Part shown: piece after piece, positions 7,976 through 17,122 of the stretch
Layout of the letters: each line of letters opens with the position of its first letter
How positions within the stretch are numbered: position 1 is the stretch's first letter
NCBI GenBank assembly: GCA_021325175.1
Contig: JAJPHS010000152.1
Location: forward strand, 16,148 to 80,147
Source: Terriglobia bacterium
Lineage (GTDB): Bacteria; Acidobacteriota; Terriglobia; Bryobacterales; Bryobacteraceae
Reading direction: 5' to 3'
DNA length: 64,000 nt
The notes under the pieces: model-generated
The model's input: only the letters and a program-made list of their open reading frames with translations
What the model was told of the DNA's origin: nothing
Databases searched by the model: none
Made by a program: the position numbers and the translations under genes

Positions 7976-10756
7976 TCAAGGGCCCATTCGCAGACTACGC
8001 CGGAAGGGAGCCGCAAGCGGCGTCGCGTAGCCGACCAGACAGTATTGATCGAGTGCGAAGAGCACAACGCTTTCAAATCCCTTGCCCAACGCGCTCCGCG
8101 CTTCCTTGAGCCACGGCGTCGTCGGATCGTTGACGCCCACCAGGTGTGAGCTCTGCGCCGACGGAAAACTTATGCTGGATGGAAAAGTGATCGACGATTC
8201 CGCCAAATCGAGATTCCGGCTGAAAGTAAAGCCAAAATTTTCCGTCTTCAGAACCGCGAGCGCGGACGGCGTCCAGGCGGATTGCGGAAAGTTGATCGCC
8301 TGGTTGAATGAGGTTTGGTTTGTGTCCCTCGGATAAAGCACCTCGAACCGGCAGTTCGGCTGCGCTGCCCGCGCATATGAGGCAAGCGTGTTCGTAAAAT
8401 TCCCGATGAGCGATGAAAGGAACGCGGCCACCTCCGGATAGCTCGCCGGATCGACTGTATTCGTCGTGATCACCGGCATGGAAAATCCGTACTGCGCCAA
8501 AAACTGCGCTTGCGTCCAGGCATCGTAGAACGGCATTCCTGAAAAGTTTGTTCCGGCTCCGTCGTTTGGGAAATACCACCACTGTACTTCGCCGAATTGC
8601 AAAAACGGCTGCAATCCAGCCGATGCCTGAAGGTCCGCCATCAGCGCGTAAGCCTGCTGCCAAAAGGCCAAGCTGGCGGAAGAAAAATTGGTTTGCAGCG
8701 AAGGCGTCGGCAAAAGAATCGGATCGCCGGCCGGACCGCGCTGCGCAATCCCCGCCGCCGCGGACGGATCGCCGTTGCCCAGCTCCATGCTGAACGCCGC
8801 CGTCGCTTCAATTCCGTAACTTTGAAGCGCCGCGAAAAAACTTGCGTGCCAGTCTCGCGCCGCCCGGTTCACAACCGGCGAAGCATCTAGATCGGTATAC
8901 CAGTTTCCGTCGATTCCGCCGGCCAAAGCCGCCCCGGACGCGGTCACGCTGAAATTGCTGCTGGTGGTGGACGCCGAAATTCCGATCGAGTTGCCCGCAG
9001 CCCCCATGGCGCGCGATTGTATCGTCAGAACGTTTCCCGCGGCGCTGGCCCAAACCGCCGTATAACCGCGGTTCAGTTCAATCGCGAATGCCGTGGCCAT
9101 CATTTCGGCGGTCATTCCCATGTGGACCAGTTTGGTCAGCGTTAGCGTTGATCCGGATTGCACCAAATCCAGCGTTACCGTGGAACTGAACTCGGGCGTT
9201 CCGGAAAACGTCACGGTCGCCGTGGCGTAAGCCGTCCCCTGGCGAATGATTTCGTAAAACCACAGCGCGCCGCAATAGTGATTCTGCCGGCCCTTAAAGC
9301 CGAGCGAATCGATCATCCAGGCGGTGCGCTCCGGCGCCAGCGCAAGCGAATGCTCGGTGTCCCAGTCCGTCGCCAAGGTGATCGCAGACTGAGCCGGAAA
9401 CACCGGGAGCGCCGTCGTGGGCACGGCCAGTTCGATGAAGTCGAAATAGAAATCGGCCGCAGCCGGTCCGCTGTGCGTGAGGGTCACCTGATGCGATCCC
9501 GCGCCGTAGGATCCCACCGGGTATCGGAACAATACATCCTCCCCGGCGATCAGCAGATTCGCCACGCCCGCTGTGGAGCCATCCACTGTGATCGCGACCT
9601 GCGCGCCATTTCCCGTATAACGCAGCCCCAAGTATAGTGTGTGGCTCTGAACGGCATCATAAGTACACGAAACCGAATTCCCCGGCGTTGACGTATAACT
9701 GATCGTTCCGCCCGAATAATTTCCCGCCGATCTGCTCCACCCGCCCGCGGGAGAGTAGATGACGGCGGGATCATCATCTTCGATCCGTAGACTCCCCGGA
9801 CCAGCCACGGAGTAATTCCGATTCGAACCAGTTACCGTCCAGTTGGAAACAACGACGGCAAATTCGCTGCGCTGGTAAGCGCCGGATTGCAAAGCCGCCG
9901 CATACGTCCAGCGCAGTTTTCGGATGCTTTGGGTTGGAATGGCTACCGGGTTCCCGCTCAAATCCGGAGACGTATAACCCTGAAGCGAACTGAAATCGAG
10001 CGTCACCCGCCATTGCGTGGGCGACGTTCCATTCGCGAATGTTTTCCACGGCGCATCCCAGGTCTCGGCTCCGGTCGAAAACGTATACATGCCGAAGATG
10101 TTTCCATTCGCGCCCGCCGTGCTCGTTGCGATCGGCTGCCCTGAAGTGTAATAAACGCGAATCGTATTCCCATTCGCCGCCGCCTTCAGAAGCGCCGAGA
10201 ATGAATTGATGCTCGCCGCCAGATTGGTAATGATCGTGGCGAGCGTGTCGCCGCCGAAAACCTGGTAAGTATACTGCTCCTGGAAAAACGCGAGCCCGAC
10301 AGAATCGCCCGCCGCGGCGGTGCCCGATAACGTGAAATCGGCGTAAGCGCACTGATAACTGCCCGCCACCGGTGTCGCATGGGAGAGCAGTGGCACCCGG
10401 TAGATCGTCTCCGTTCCGCCGTCCGGTGTCGCCCATACCCGGAGTGACGGCCAGTCCACCGTCGCGTACAAGGTCGAGTCTATGGGAATGCAGTTGCTGC
10501 GCGTCTCATCATAAGTCAGAACTAACTGGCTCAAATCGCCATCGGGCAGATTTCGAAACGCCGGATGTTCGTGCGTGTTATCGCGATTCCACTCGATCAC
10601 CGCCCAGTCGGCCTGCTGGCGCCAGGAACCCGACAGCGTAAATCCGCTGCTGGATGTGCTGCTCAGTGCCGCCACCGCCGATCCGCCGCCCGAAGGTTCG
10701 AAAAAGTAGCATTGCAGGTCCTGATTCGGCGTTAACTTCTGAAGAATGTCCGGCAT
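7976..10756 (-). CDS. Large phage-type tail tip/fibre protein, TIM-barrel-like C-terminus
   Basis: 926 aa, Gly/Ser/Thr-rich beta modules then an aromatic-rich barrel-like region (MELGNGDPSAAAGIAQRGPAGDP...GEVQWWYFPNDG); last gene of the tail cluster. Confidence 0.55.
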   Translation of the reverse strand: MPDILQKLTPNQDLQCYFFEPSGGGSAVAALSSTSSSGFTLSGSWRQQADWAVIEWNRDNTHEHPAFRNLPDGDLSQLVLTYDETRSNCIPIDSTLYATVDWPSLRVWATPDGGTETIYRVPLLSHATPVAGSYQCAYADFTLSGTAAAGDSVGLAFFQEQYTYQVFGGDTLATIITNLAASINSFSALLKAAANGNTIRVYYTSGQPIATSTAGANGNIFGMYTFSTGAETWDAPWKTFANGTSPTQWRVTLDFSSLQGYTSPDLSGNPVAIPTQSIRKLRWTYAAALQSGAYQRSEFAVVVSNWTVTGSNRNYSVAGPGSLRIEDDDPAVIYSPAGGWSRSAGNYSGGTISYTSTPGNSVSCTYDAVQSHTLYLGLRYTGNGAQVAITVDGSTAGVANLLIAGEDVLFRYPVGSYGAGSHQVTLTHSGPAAADFYFDFIELAVPTTALPVFPAQSAITLATDWDTEHSLALAPERTAWMIDSLGFKGRQNHYCGALWFYEIIRQGTAYATATVTFSGTPEFSSTVTLDLVQSGSTLTLTKLVHMGMTAEMMATAFAIELNRGYTAVWASAAGNVLTIQSRAMGAAGNSIGISASTTSSNFSVTASGAALAGGIDGNWYTDLDASPVVNRAARDWHASFFAALQSYGIEATAAFSMELGNGDPSAAAGIAQRGPAGDPILLPTPSLQTNFSSASLAFWQQAYALMADLQASAGLQPFLQFGEVQWWYFPNDGAGTNFSGMPFYDAWTQAQFLAQYGFSMPVITTNTVDPASYPEVAAFLSSLIGNFTNTLASYARAAQPNCRFEVLYPRDTNQTSFNQAINFPQSAWTPSALAVLKTENFGFTFSRNLDLAESSITFPSSISFPSAQSSHLVGVNDPTTPWLKEARSALGKGFESVVLFALDQYCLVGYATPLAAPFRRSLRMGP

Positions 10757-10762
10757 GGGCTG

Positions 10763-13700
10763 CTATAAACGGATAATTACCGTCAGGTCCCGCCCCGGTG
10801 TGCCGGAAGCTCCCGGCACCGATAGAATGTCCAGGAAAACCTGAGCGCCTCCGCTCAGCGGCGGTAGCCCGAATCCATTCACGGAATTCGATATCGTTGC
10901 GCCATCCGGGATCGTCAAGGCGCAATAAATTGCGCTGCCCTGGCGGAGTTGAAGCTGCACTGCTCCGCCGCTCGGCGCCTGGCCAAGCACCGCGAAGATG
11001 TCGCGCGCGGCAAGCGAGCTCTCCACGACGAGCGGTGGCGCCGCCCCAGCCTGAATCGCAAGATATCCGTCCACCTGGATCGAAAGTTGCCCGCCGGCAA
11101 GCGTTCGCAATCCTTGGTCGGCCGTCCCGCCGAAAGACACCCCCGTCGACGGACTATTCCCGTGAACGTTGGTCACATAGAATTCAGCCGCGCCGATGCG
11201 TACGTCCGGCAAAAAGATCGATGCGCTATAACTTCCGCTTGCGGGACTCCCGAAAAAATCACCGACGAATGGCACGATCGTGACATCTCTTTGCAGAGGA
11301 TACGCCAGCGCGCCCGCCGGATGCGCCGCGGCCGTGCTTCCGTGCGATCCCCGGCTGATCTGATATTGCGTGCCCCCGCCTTCAACCGCGATCACCTCGA
11401 CGATCTCGCCCTCGATTTGAATCAAATCATCAATCCCCGACGGACCCGCGGCATTCAGAGTTATCGTCGTGTCCGTCGCAGAGATCCCCGCCGCAAGGCT
11501 AAAGCCGGTCGGGCTGCTCAGCTCGTTCCAATAAAACAGGGTCAACGTTCCCGCCGAAATGGTGTGCGTATTTGTCAGATCGGTAAATCCGATTCCAACC
11601 AGATCCACCGTTCCCTGCGCCGCCAAACTCAACCCAAAGGCAGGACCCGGCGGAATGTCCGCGTCCACCCCGCCGCCCGCCGCGCCGCCGATCTGCCACC
11701 GCGTCACCGGGTTCAGCTCCGGAGAGCTCTCCTGATTTAGCGCGTTCGCCGATCGCCCCGCAATCTCTACCGTCGCTCCGTGCTGATTCGGCGCCTGAAT
11801 CAGCGCCGGACTCGTCGCGCTGAATCCGCCGAAATTCCACGTCGAATTGGCGACCACGAAGTAGCTGGTCGCGTCGGGTGCGATGGTCCAGGCCGGTGAA
11901 ACCGTGATCGTCGTCGGCGTGTTTGCGATCACTGCGCGCTCCTGCGTCGCGCCGGTTCCGCGAGTGATTCTTACCACTGCTCCGGCGAATTCGTTTGCCG
12001 CCATCCCCAGGCCGTTGTTGCCGATCGTTGTCGGTGAATAGATTTGCGCCGGCGCTTCCGGTTGAAGCTCCAGCCTCCAGTAGAAATTCGCATGATCGTA
12101 ATTTCCATCCGGCGGACCTTGCAGTCGCGGCGCGCCGCCGGTATCGGTGTACGTCGCGCCCACGGCGACATTCGAAGCAATGAGCAACAATTCCTGTGGA
12201 TTCAATCCACGATAGACATTAAATCCCGTGGTTCCCGAAGAAAAACTGAGAGAGGAAAGCGTAACCGTGTTCGTATTTGACCCGGATGGGATCGTCGCCG
12301 GCACTACAAAAGACAGCGCGCTCTCACCGCCGCTTCCGTCCAGCGCGCTGATCGCGTAGTAATACGTTTGTCCTCCCGCGAGCGTGCCGCCCGTCGGGCT
12401 TACCGCTGCATTCAAACTCAGCAGCGGAATCGAGACCCCCGTTGCCGCTGGTTTCGCCGGCGGATCGAAAGCGACGCTGAGTGAAATCGTGAACGTCCCA
12501 TCGCTTGCCTCGCTCGATGTCTCCGTAATCCCGAACTGATCAATTCCGTTCGCATCGATCACGCTCCCGACAAGCGGACGGGGCAGCCCGACTCCACCGC
12601 CCGGCTGGCGTCCCACTCCCGTCGTGCCCGCATTCCCCGTCGTGTACCACTCGTCGTCGTGCCACTGCGCCGTGACTTTCAGCGTTTGAAAATTCTGCCC
12701 CGGCATCAAACGCACCACTCGAAACGGCTGCCGCTCTAATCCTTCCTTGACGTAGGTGACGGTAATAATGTCCCCCGGCGCCAGCCCGATTCCTTTCACA
12801 GTCGTCTCAAAATCAATGTATTGGTAGCCGTGGATGCTCTTATTAAGCTGAAGCGTGAGGGCGCGCGTCGCCTGATCGAAATTCGGCAAACCCAACGCCA
12901 GATAAGTCGCGGTCACCTGCCGGTTCGTCCGTAGCGCATCGTCGACATCCACCACCGACACGCTGTCCTGCTGATATTGATTGAACTCGTCTTGAAATTC
13001 CACGCTCAGCCGGTTCGCCGTCGCCGCAGTACTCTGCGACCACAACCGGATCGAAGGATCTCCGTTCGCCTTCCGGGCCAATCCCGAAAACGTCGCCGAC
13101 CCGTCGCTGAATTCATACGCCGGCCAGCCGCCGTTCAACGGCTCCGTGCTGTTGCTTCCTTCTGGCAGTGCGGGCTGTTGCAGCGCAAGGCTGTTTTCGA
13201 CCCTCAGCGTCAGCAGCCCGCCGTTGTCATACGTCAATATCAGCGACGACCCGTTTCGAATTCCGATCGCCACCTCCGCCGCGCTTCTTGGCTGGGTCAG
13301 CACCAGGTTGCACTGAAACCGCGGAGTCGCCACCGTGTTGCCGTTCATGTCCGTTGTTTCGATTGGCTGCGCGCAATAGTCAGCCGCCGTAGCGAAACTC
13401 TCCAGATCGATTTCGCTCGTCAGCCATCCGCTCCGCCGCAGCACGTCCAGCAACACCCACGCCGGATTGTTTGTGAAAGACGTTCCAAGCGAATGTCCGG
13501 ACGCATCAAACTGCTCCAGATGCAGGCCATTCAGCAATACTCGAATTTGCGGCAGTGACGTTCCGTCGCTGATCGCGTTCGGGACCACCACGCTCATCAT
13601 CGCCATGCTTCCGTAAGGATCGCCAAGCGGATTGCCGTTCGAATCCGTAAAATTCGGATCGAACGCGCCATTGCGCGTCCCGCTTGTGACGATGTTGAAC

Positions 13701-14689
13701 CATCCCGTCGCCGTCATATTGACGCCGCTTTGTCCCTGCGGAATATTGATCCCGTTCACCAGCACCGTAATCGCGCTGTCGATCGGCCCCATCCCCAGCA
13801 GCACTTCCATGCGCGTCAGATTCCCGTCATTTCGCGCGAACACGATCGGCGGTTCATACCACGCCGTCCCGTAAACCAGCGGAACGTAATTGTTATAAAT
13901 CGTCAGGTTGTCCTGAACAGCGGAAAGTTGTTTCCCGCTTTCCCCGAAGCTGCGCACCAGAATCTGCGGCGGAACAAACTCGATTCCGCCGAACCGCGCC
14001 GTGGCATTCGCATTCGCGTCGCTCGAAAACATTCCGCGCGCAATACAGGACGCTCGCGAATAATCGCAGGACGTATAAGGAACGCCGCCATTCAAATTCC
14101 CCACGCCGCCGCTCAAATCCGCGGAGTATCCGCACTTGTAAAGCGTTGAATAGGAGCCCTTCGCGCCGCCATCCAGCGCTTCCTGCCGCTGTGCCGCGTT
14201 CGCCGGAAAAATCCACGGGCATAATCGCTGGATCTGCGTCTCCGGCAAGATAATGCGTTGCAGGCTCAGGCGATTATTGAACGAAACTCGAAAGCTCGTC
14301 TCGGTGATTTCCTCCGGCGGATTCGCAACGCCCTGAAACATCACTCTGGACTCCGAAGCCGCCGCGCCTCCTGCAAGATCGTAAAACAGGAAAGTAATCG
14401 TGACCTGCGCGCCCTTAAATCCCACCTCGCGCTCGATTTGTGAATAATGCGAATCCGCGTTCGCCAGCGTAACGCTGATCAGCGCGGTCCCGTCCAGCCC
14501 GTCATTCGATGACGCCCGCAGGTCATACAAGTTGTGCTTGATCAATCGGGCGCTGTACGCGTTGCCGTTCACCGTAACCGCGTGCGTCGCCCATCGCTCC
14601 ACCGCGCCCGAGCTCAGCGTGCAATCGAACAAAAACAGCGGTGTCGGAGGAGCTTCCGTCTCCTTCAAAACATCGATCGTCATGGGCAT
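10763..14689 (-). CDS. Tail tip / baseplate hub protein with gpL-like N-terminal region and FN3/Ig-like domain
   Basis: 1308 aa in hub position; N-terminal region plus four-Cys segment (LCPW..KCGYS..TSCDYS..SCIARG), hub-like middle, GFNVYRGL beta-domain. Confidence 0.65.
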   Translation of the reverse strand: MPMTIDVLKETEAPPTPLFLFDCTLSSGAVERWATHAVTVNGNAYSARLIKHNLYDLRASSNDGLDGTALISVTLANADSHYSQIEREVGFKGAQVTITFLFYDLAGGAAASESRVMFQGVANPPEEITETSFRVSFNNRLSLQRIILPETQIQRLCPWIFPANAAQRQEALDGGAKGSYSTLYKCGYSADLSGGVGNLNGGVPYTSCDYSRASCIARGMFSSDANANATARFGGIEFVPPQILVRSFGESGKQLSAVQDNLTIYNNYVPLVYGTAWYEPPIVFARNDGNLTRMEVLLGMGPIDSAITVLVNGINIPQGQSGVNMTATGWFNIVTSGTRNGAFDPNFTDSNGNPLGDPYGSMAMMSVVVPNAISDGTSLPQIRVLLNGLHLEQFDASGHSLGTSFTNNPAWVLLDVLRRSGWLTSEIDLESFATAADYCAQPIETTDMNGNTVATPRFQCNLVLTQPRSAAEVAIGIRNGSSLILTYDNGGLLTLRVENSLALQQPALPEGSNSTEPLNGGWPAYEFSDGSATFSGLARKANGDPSIRLWSQSTAATANRLSVEFQDEFNQYQQDSVSVVDVDDALRTNRQVTATYLALGLPNFDQATRALTLQLNKSIHGYQYIDFETTVKGIGLAPGDIITVTYVKEGLERQPFRVVRLMPGQNFQTLKVTAQWHDDEWYTTGNAGTTGVGRQPGGGVGLPRPLVGSVIDANGIDQFGITETSSEASDGTFTISLSVAFDPPAKPAATGVSIPLLSLNAAVSPTGGTLAGGQTYYYAISALDGSGGESALSFVVPATIPSGSNTNTVTLSSLSFSSGTTGFNVYRGLNPQELLLIASNVAVGATYTDTGGAPRLQGPPDGNYDHANFYWRLELQPEAPAQIYSPTTIGNNGLGMAANEFAGAVVRITRGTGATQERAVIANTPTTITVSPAWTIAPDATSYFVVANSTWNFGGFSATSPALIQAPNQHGATVEIAGRSANALNQESSPELNPVTRWQIGGAAGGGVDADIPPGPAFGLSLAAQGTVDLVGIGFTDLTNTHTISAGTLTLFYWNELSSPTGFSLAAGISATDTTITLNAAGPSGIDDLIQIEGEIVEVIAVEGGGTQYQISRGSHGSTAAAHPAGALAYPLQRDVTIVPFVGDFFGSPASGSYSASIFLPDVRIGAAEFYVTNVHGNSPSTGVSFGGTADQGLRTLAGGQLSIQVDGYLAIQAGAAPPLVVESSLAARDIFAVLGQAPSGGAVQLQLRQGSAIYCALTIPDGATISNSVNGFGLPPLSGGAQVFLDILSVPGASGTPGRDLTVIIRL

Positions 14690-14692
14690 CCG

Positions 14693-15487
14693 TCAACCCT
14701 CCGTATCCACGATCTGGATCACCGCATCGTAAACATCGATCCCTTGCGCCGTCACGCTGAAGTTGTCGCTGCCAAATCGCGTCTTGGAGTAAACTCCCCC
14801 CTTCGCGTTCGTTTGCTTGTAATCGGAAGGCGCCAGTTGCGCCTCTACCTGCATCCCGAACACGTCCACCGTCGCCCCCGAATCGAGCTGCGCTCCAAAA
14901 GTCACCTGCGAAGTGCTCTGCCCGAGGTTGCCCGCCAGCACAATCCGCGACCACGCTCCGCTCAGCGCGAACGTTTTCGCCAGATTCGCCCCCGTCGTAA
15001 AAGCCGTCAGCGTCACATTCGATGTTCCCGCCGCCCGCGCCCAGGCGCTAATGCAATACTCGAAAGTTCCCGGAACGCTCAACACCTGCGCCACCGAAGC
15101 CGCCGCCTCTCCCGTATTCGTGATGCGCGTCGCGCGTGTCGTACCCAGCGGATCCGCAACCCCGGACGTCAACTGGATCAGAGGCCCGTTCGTCCAGGCG
15201 CCCGCACCCAAATTCTCGCTCTGCGCCAGCAGATTCCCCGTCGGATCCAGGAACGTGAACGTCTGCCACATTCCCGACGTCGCCTGATATAGCGCTTCGA
15301 TCGCGTTCCACTCCGCGGCCGTCATACCCGTTGCGTGCAGTTCCCATGCCTTCGCCGCGCCATCCGGATCGCCAAAAATCCACACGCTTCCATCCGCCAT
15401 TACGTTCATCGCCGTCCGCTGAACGGATGTCTTCTTCACCGGATACAACGCCGAAGCGCCCGTCACGAGTTGTGGAAAAACAAGCAT
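14693..15487 (-). CDS. Phage minor/distal tail protein with carbohydrate-binding-like insert
   Basis: 264 aa; FPQLVTGASALYP start shared with the neighbouring gene product; jelly-roll-like middle (ATRITNTGEAAASVAQVLSVPGTFEYCISAWARA). Confidence 0.55.
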   Translation of the reverse strand: MLVFPQLVTGASALYPVKKTSVQRTAMNVMADGSVWIFGDPDGAAKAWELHATGMTAAEWNAIEALYQATSGMWQTFTFLDPTGNLLAQSENLGAGAWTNGPLIQLTSGVADPLGTTRATRITNTGEAAASVAQVLSVPGTFEYCISAWARAAGTSNVTLTAFTTGANLAKTFALSGAWSRIVLAGNLGQSTSQVTFGAQLDSGATVDVFGMQVEAQLAPSDYKQTNAKGGVYSKTRFGSDNFSVTAQGIDVYDAVIQIVDTEG

Positions 15488-15846
15488 CAGCTTCGGTTCT
15501 CCCGAATCACCAACTGCATCCTCCCGTCCTGCGGACCCGCAAACTCCACCTCCAGCCGGTCGTTCGCGAAACTACAGCTCGGATAGACCGTTCCATCGAA
15601 TGGATCGGTGAACGAAAACATCCCCGCGCGGCCGCCCTGTTCTTCAAAAAACGACTCCACCGCCGCCAGCTCCGATTCATCGAGCCGTTCGTAATGGATC
15701 GTCCAACTCCTCAGCGGCGCTCCATACCCCGCAAACCGTTGCTCGCTCCCATCCAGGAAACGAATCACCTGCGTCGGCAAATTTCGCCGCCGATCCGCTG
15801 GATACTGCGCAACCACCCCGGTTTTTAATTGCGGAAACGAAGCCAC
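15487..15846 (-). CDS. Phage distal tail-like protein (DUF2460-like)
   Basis: MASFPQLKTGVVAQYPADRRRNLPTQVIRFLDGSEQRFAGYGAPLRSWTIHYERL. Confidence 0.55.
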   Translation of the reverse strand: MASFPQLKTGVVAQYPADRRRNLPTQVIRFLDGSEQRFAGYGAPLRSWTIHYERLDESELAAVESFFEEQGGRAGMFSFTDPFDGTVYPSCSFANDRLEVEFAGPQDGRMQLVIRENRS

Positions 15847-15847
15847 G

Positions 15848-16429
15848 CTACACCGCCCGGACGACGTCGTTTAATGTCGTCGATGTCAGCATCGCCTGTC
15901 TCACCGCCTGCGCGATATCGTCGCTGTGATCCAGAAAGGATTGGCTGTCCAGAGCCTGAACCTGCACCGTGATCTGCGTCGATTGCGCCGGCACGGGATT
16001 CGGCAACCCTCCCGAGCCTTCATTCACCGCGAACACCCCCGCCTGGCTCGAACCGATCCCCAAAGTCGCGTTCACCGTCGCCGGAGCTATATAAGGAACC
16101 AGCGGCGCAGTCTCACTCGAGCCTCCGCCGCCAAACAAGCTCATCAAGCCCGAAATCAGCGGGCTCAGCCCCAATCCGAATCCCAGAACGCTCTCCAGCG
16201 TGCTTCCGACTGACTTCGCGTTCGACCCGCCCTGCCCTTTTTCGCTCGTATTCTGCGCAACCGCTTCCGTGTTCTGCTCCATCGTTTCGATCTGCGTCTG
16301 ATTGATCGTTTGCAGTTGCTGCAATTGCTGCGTGATCGTCGTCAACTGATCCGACAACACGCTGCTCTGGGCCGAAGCCGCCCCGCCCAGCACTGCCGTC
16401 ACCGCATTAAGTGGATTTGTGTTCGCCAT
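15848..16429 (-). CDS. Very short tail tape measure-like protein
   Basis: 193 aa between the chaperone pair and distal tail genes; helical Gln-rich N-half, hydrophobic segment, C-terminal QVQALDSQSFLDHSDDIAQAVRQAML typical of tape measure C-termini. Confidence 0.55.
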   Translation of the reverse strand: MANTNPLNAVTAVLGGAASAQSSVLSDQLTTITQQLQQLQTINQTQIETMEQNTEAVAQNTSEKGQGGSNAKSVGSTLESVLGFGLGLSPLISGLMSLFGGGGSSETAPLVPYIAPATVNATLGIGSSQAGVFAVNEGSGGLPNPVPAQSTQITVQVQALDSQSFLDHSDDIAQAVRQAMLTSTTLNDVVRAV

Positions 16430-16745
16430 TTGCTCCCCTCCGCCATTCTCTTTCGAGCATCAAAAACGCATCCGCTTGCCGTGCGTCCAACTCTTCCAAT
16501 CGCCTGTCGCCCGCGAACTTCCAGGCGAAAAATCGTTCCAGCCACTCCAGGCTCTGCGGCGTAATCAGCGATTTCGGGCATTCCTCCGCCGATGCCCGCC
16601 CGCGCGCCCAAACCAGTTTCCGCGCGCCGCGCAGCTCCGCCGGCAGCCACCCGCAGCGCCTCCGGATCTCCAGACCCTGTCTCCGGCATTCGTCGCATCT
16701 CCACGCGGCCTGGCTTGAGCTTTGAAAATGGAATGCGACAATCAG
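16407..16745 (-). CDS. Tail assembly chaperone, -1 frame extension (T-like), reached by frameshift
   Basis: Open -1 frame LIVAFHFQSSSQAAWRCDECRRQG... entered at slippery AAAAAAC 16751-16745; ends 16407. Confidence 0.65.
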   Translation of the reverse strand: MIVAFHFQSSSQAAWRCDECRRQGLEIRRRCGWLPAELRGARKLVWARGRASAEECPKSLITPQSLEWLERFFAWKFAGDRRLEELDARQADAFLMLEREWRRGANGEHKST

Positions 16746-16751
16746 TTTTTT
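16692..16751 (-). promoter_or_regulatory. Programmed -1 ribosomal frameshift signal
   Basis: Minus strand AGA AAA AAC TGA (X_XXY_YYZ = A_AAA_AAC in zero frame), 5-nt spacer TGATT, then GTCGCAT(16739-16733)/ATGCGAC(16698-16692) stem. Confidence 0.75.
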
Positions 16752-17122
16752 CTTTCTTCTTCCGTCAACCCGCATTCCGCTTTGATGCGAGCCAGAATCT
16801 CCATCGCCAATTCCACAGGCCCGGCTTCGATCAACGCCTGCGGCGTTGCCGGAGTCCCATCGATCTCAAGCCCCTCCACTCCGATCAGTCCCCATTCGAG
16901 ATACGCCCGCTCGATCTCCGCCGCCATCACCACGCCCTCGATCTTTTCTCGAACCTCGCTCCCCGCGTCGAGATACTCCGCCTTCCGCCCGATCTCGCGA
17001 ATCCTCCGCGCCAACTCCATCCGTCTGCCGAACGATACCCGCGCAATCTCAAATCGAACCCCCGGCGCCGTTGCGGATTCGCACCAGATCGAACTCGCGT
17101 ACTGGTTAGCCGAACGCGACAT
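16742..17122 (-). CDS. Tail assembly chaperone (G-like)
   Basis: 126 aa between tail tube and tape measure; ends ...EEERKN* at the slippery site. Confidence 0.65.
   Translation of the reverse strand: MSRSANQYASSIWCESATAPGVRFEIARVSFGRRMELARRIREIGRKAEYLDAGSEVREKIEGVVMAAEIERAYLEWGLIGVEGLEIDGTPATPQALIEAGPVELAMEILARIKAECGLTEEERKN

Noticed and set aside
16407-16775. Independent initiation of the second chaperone ORF at ATG 16775
   Set aside because: The slippery heptamer, spacer, stem and frame relation make frameshift fusion much more likely than separate initiation
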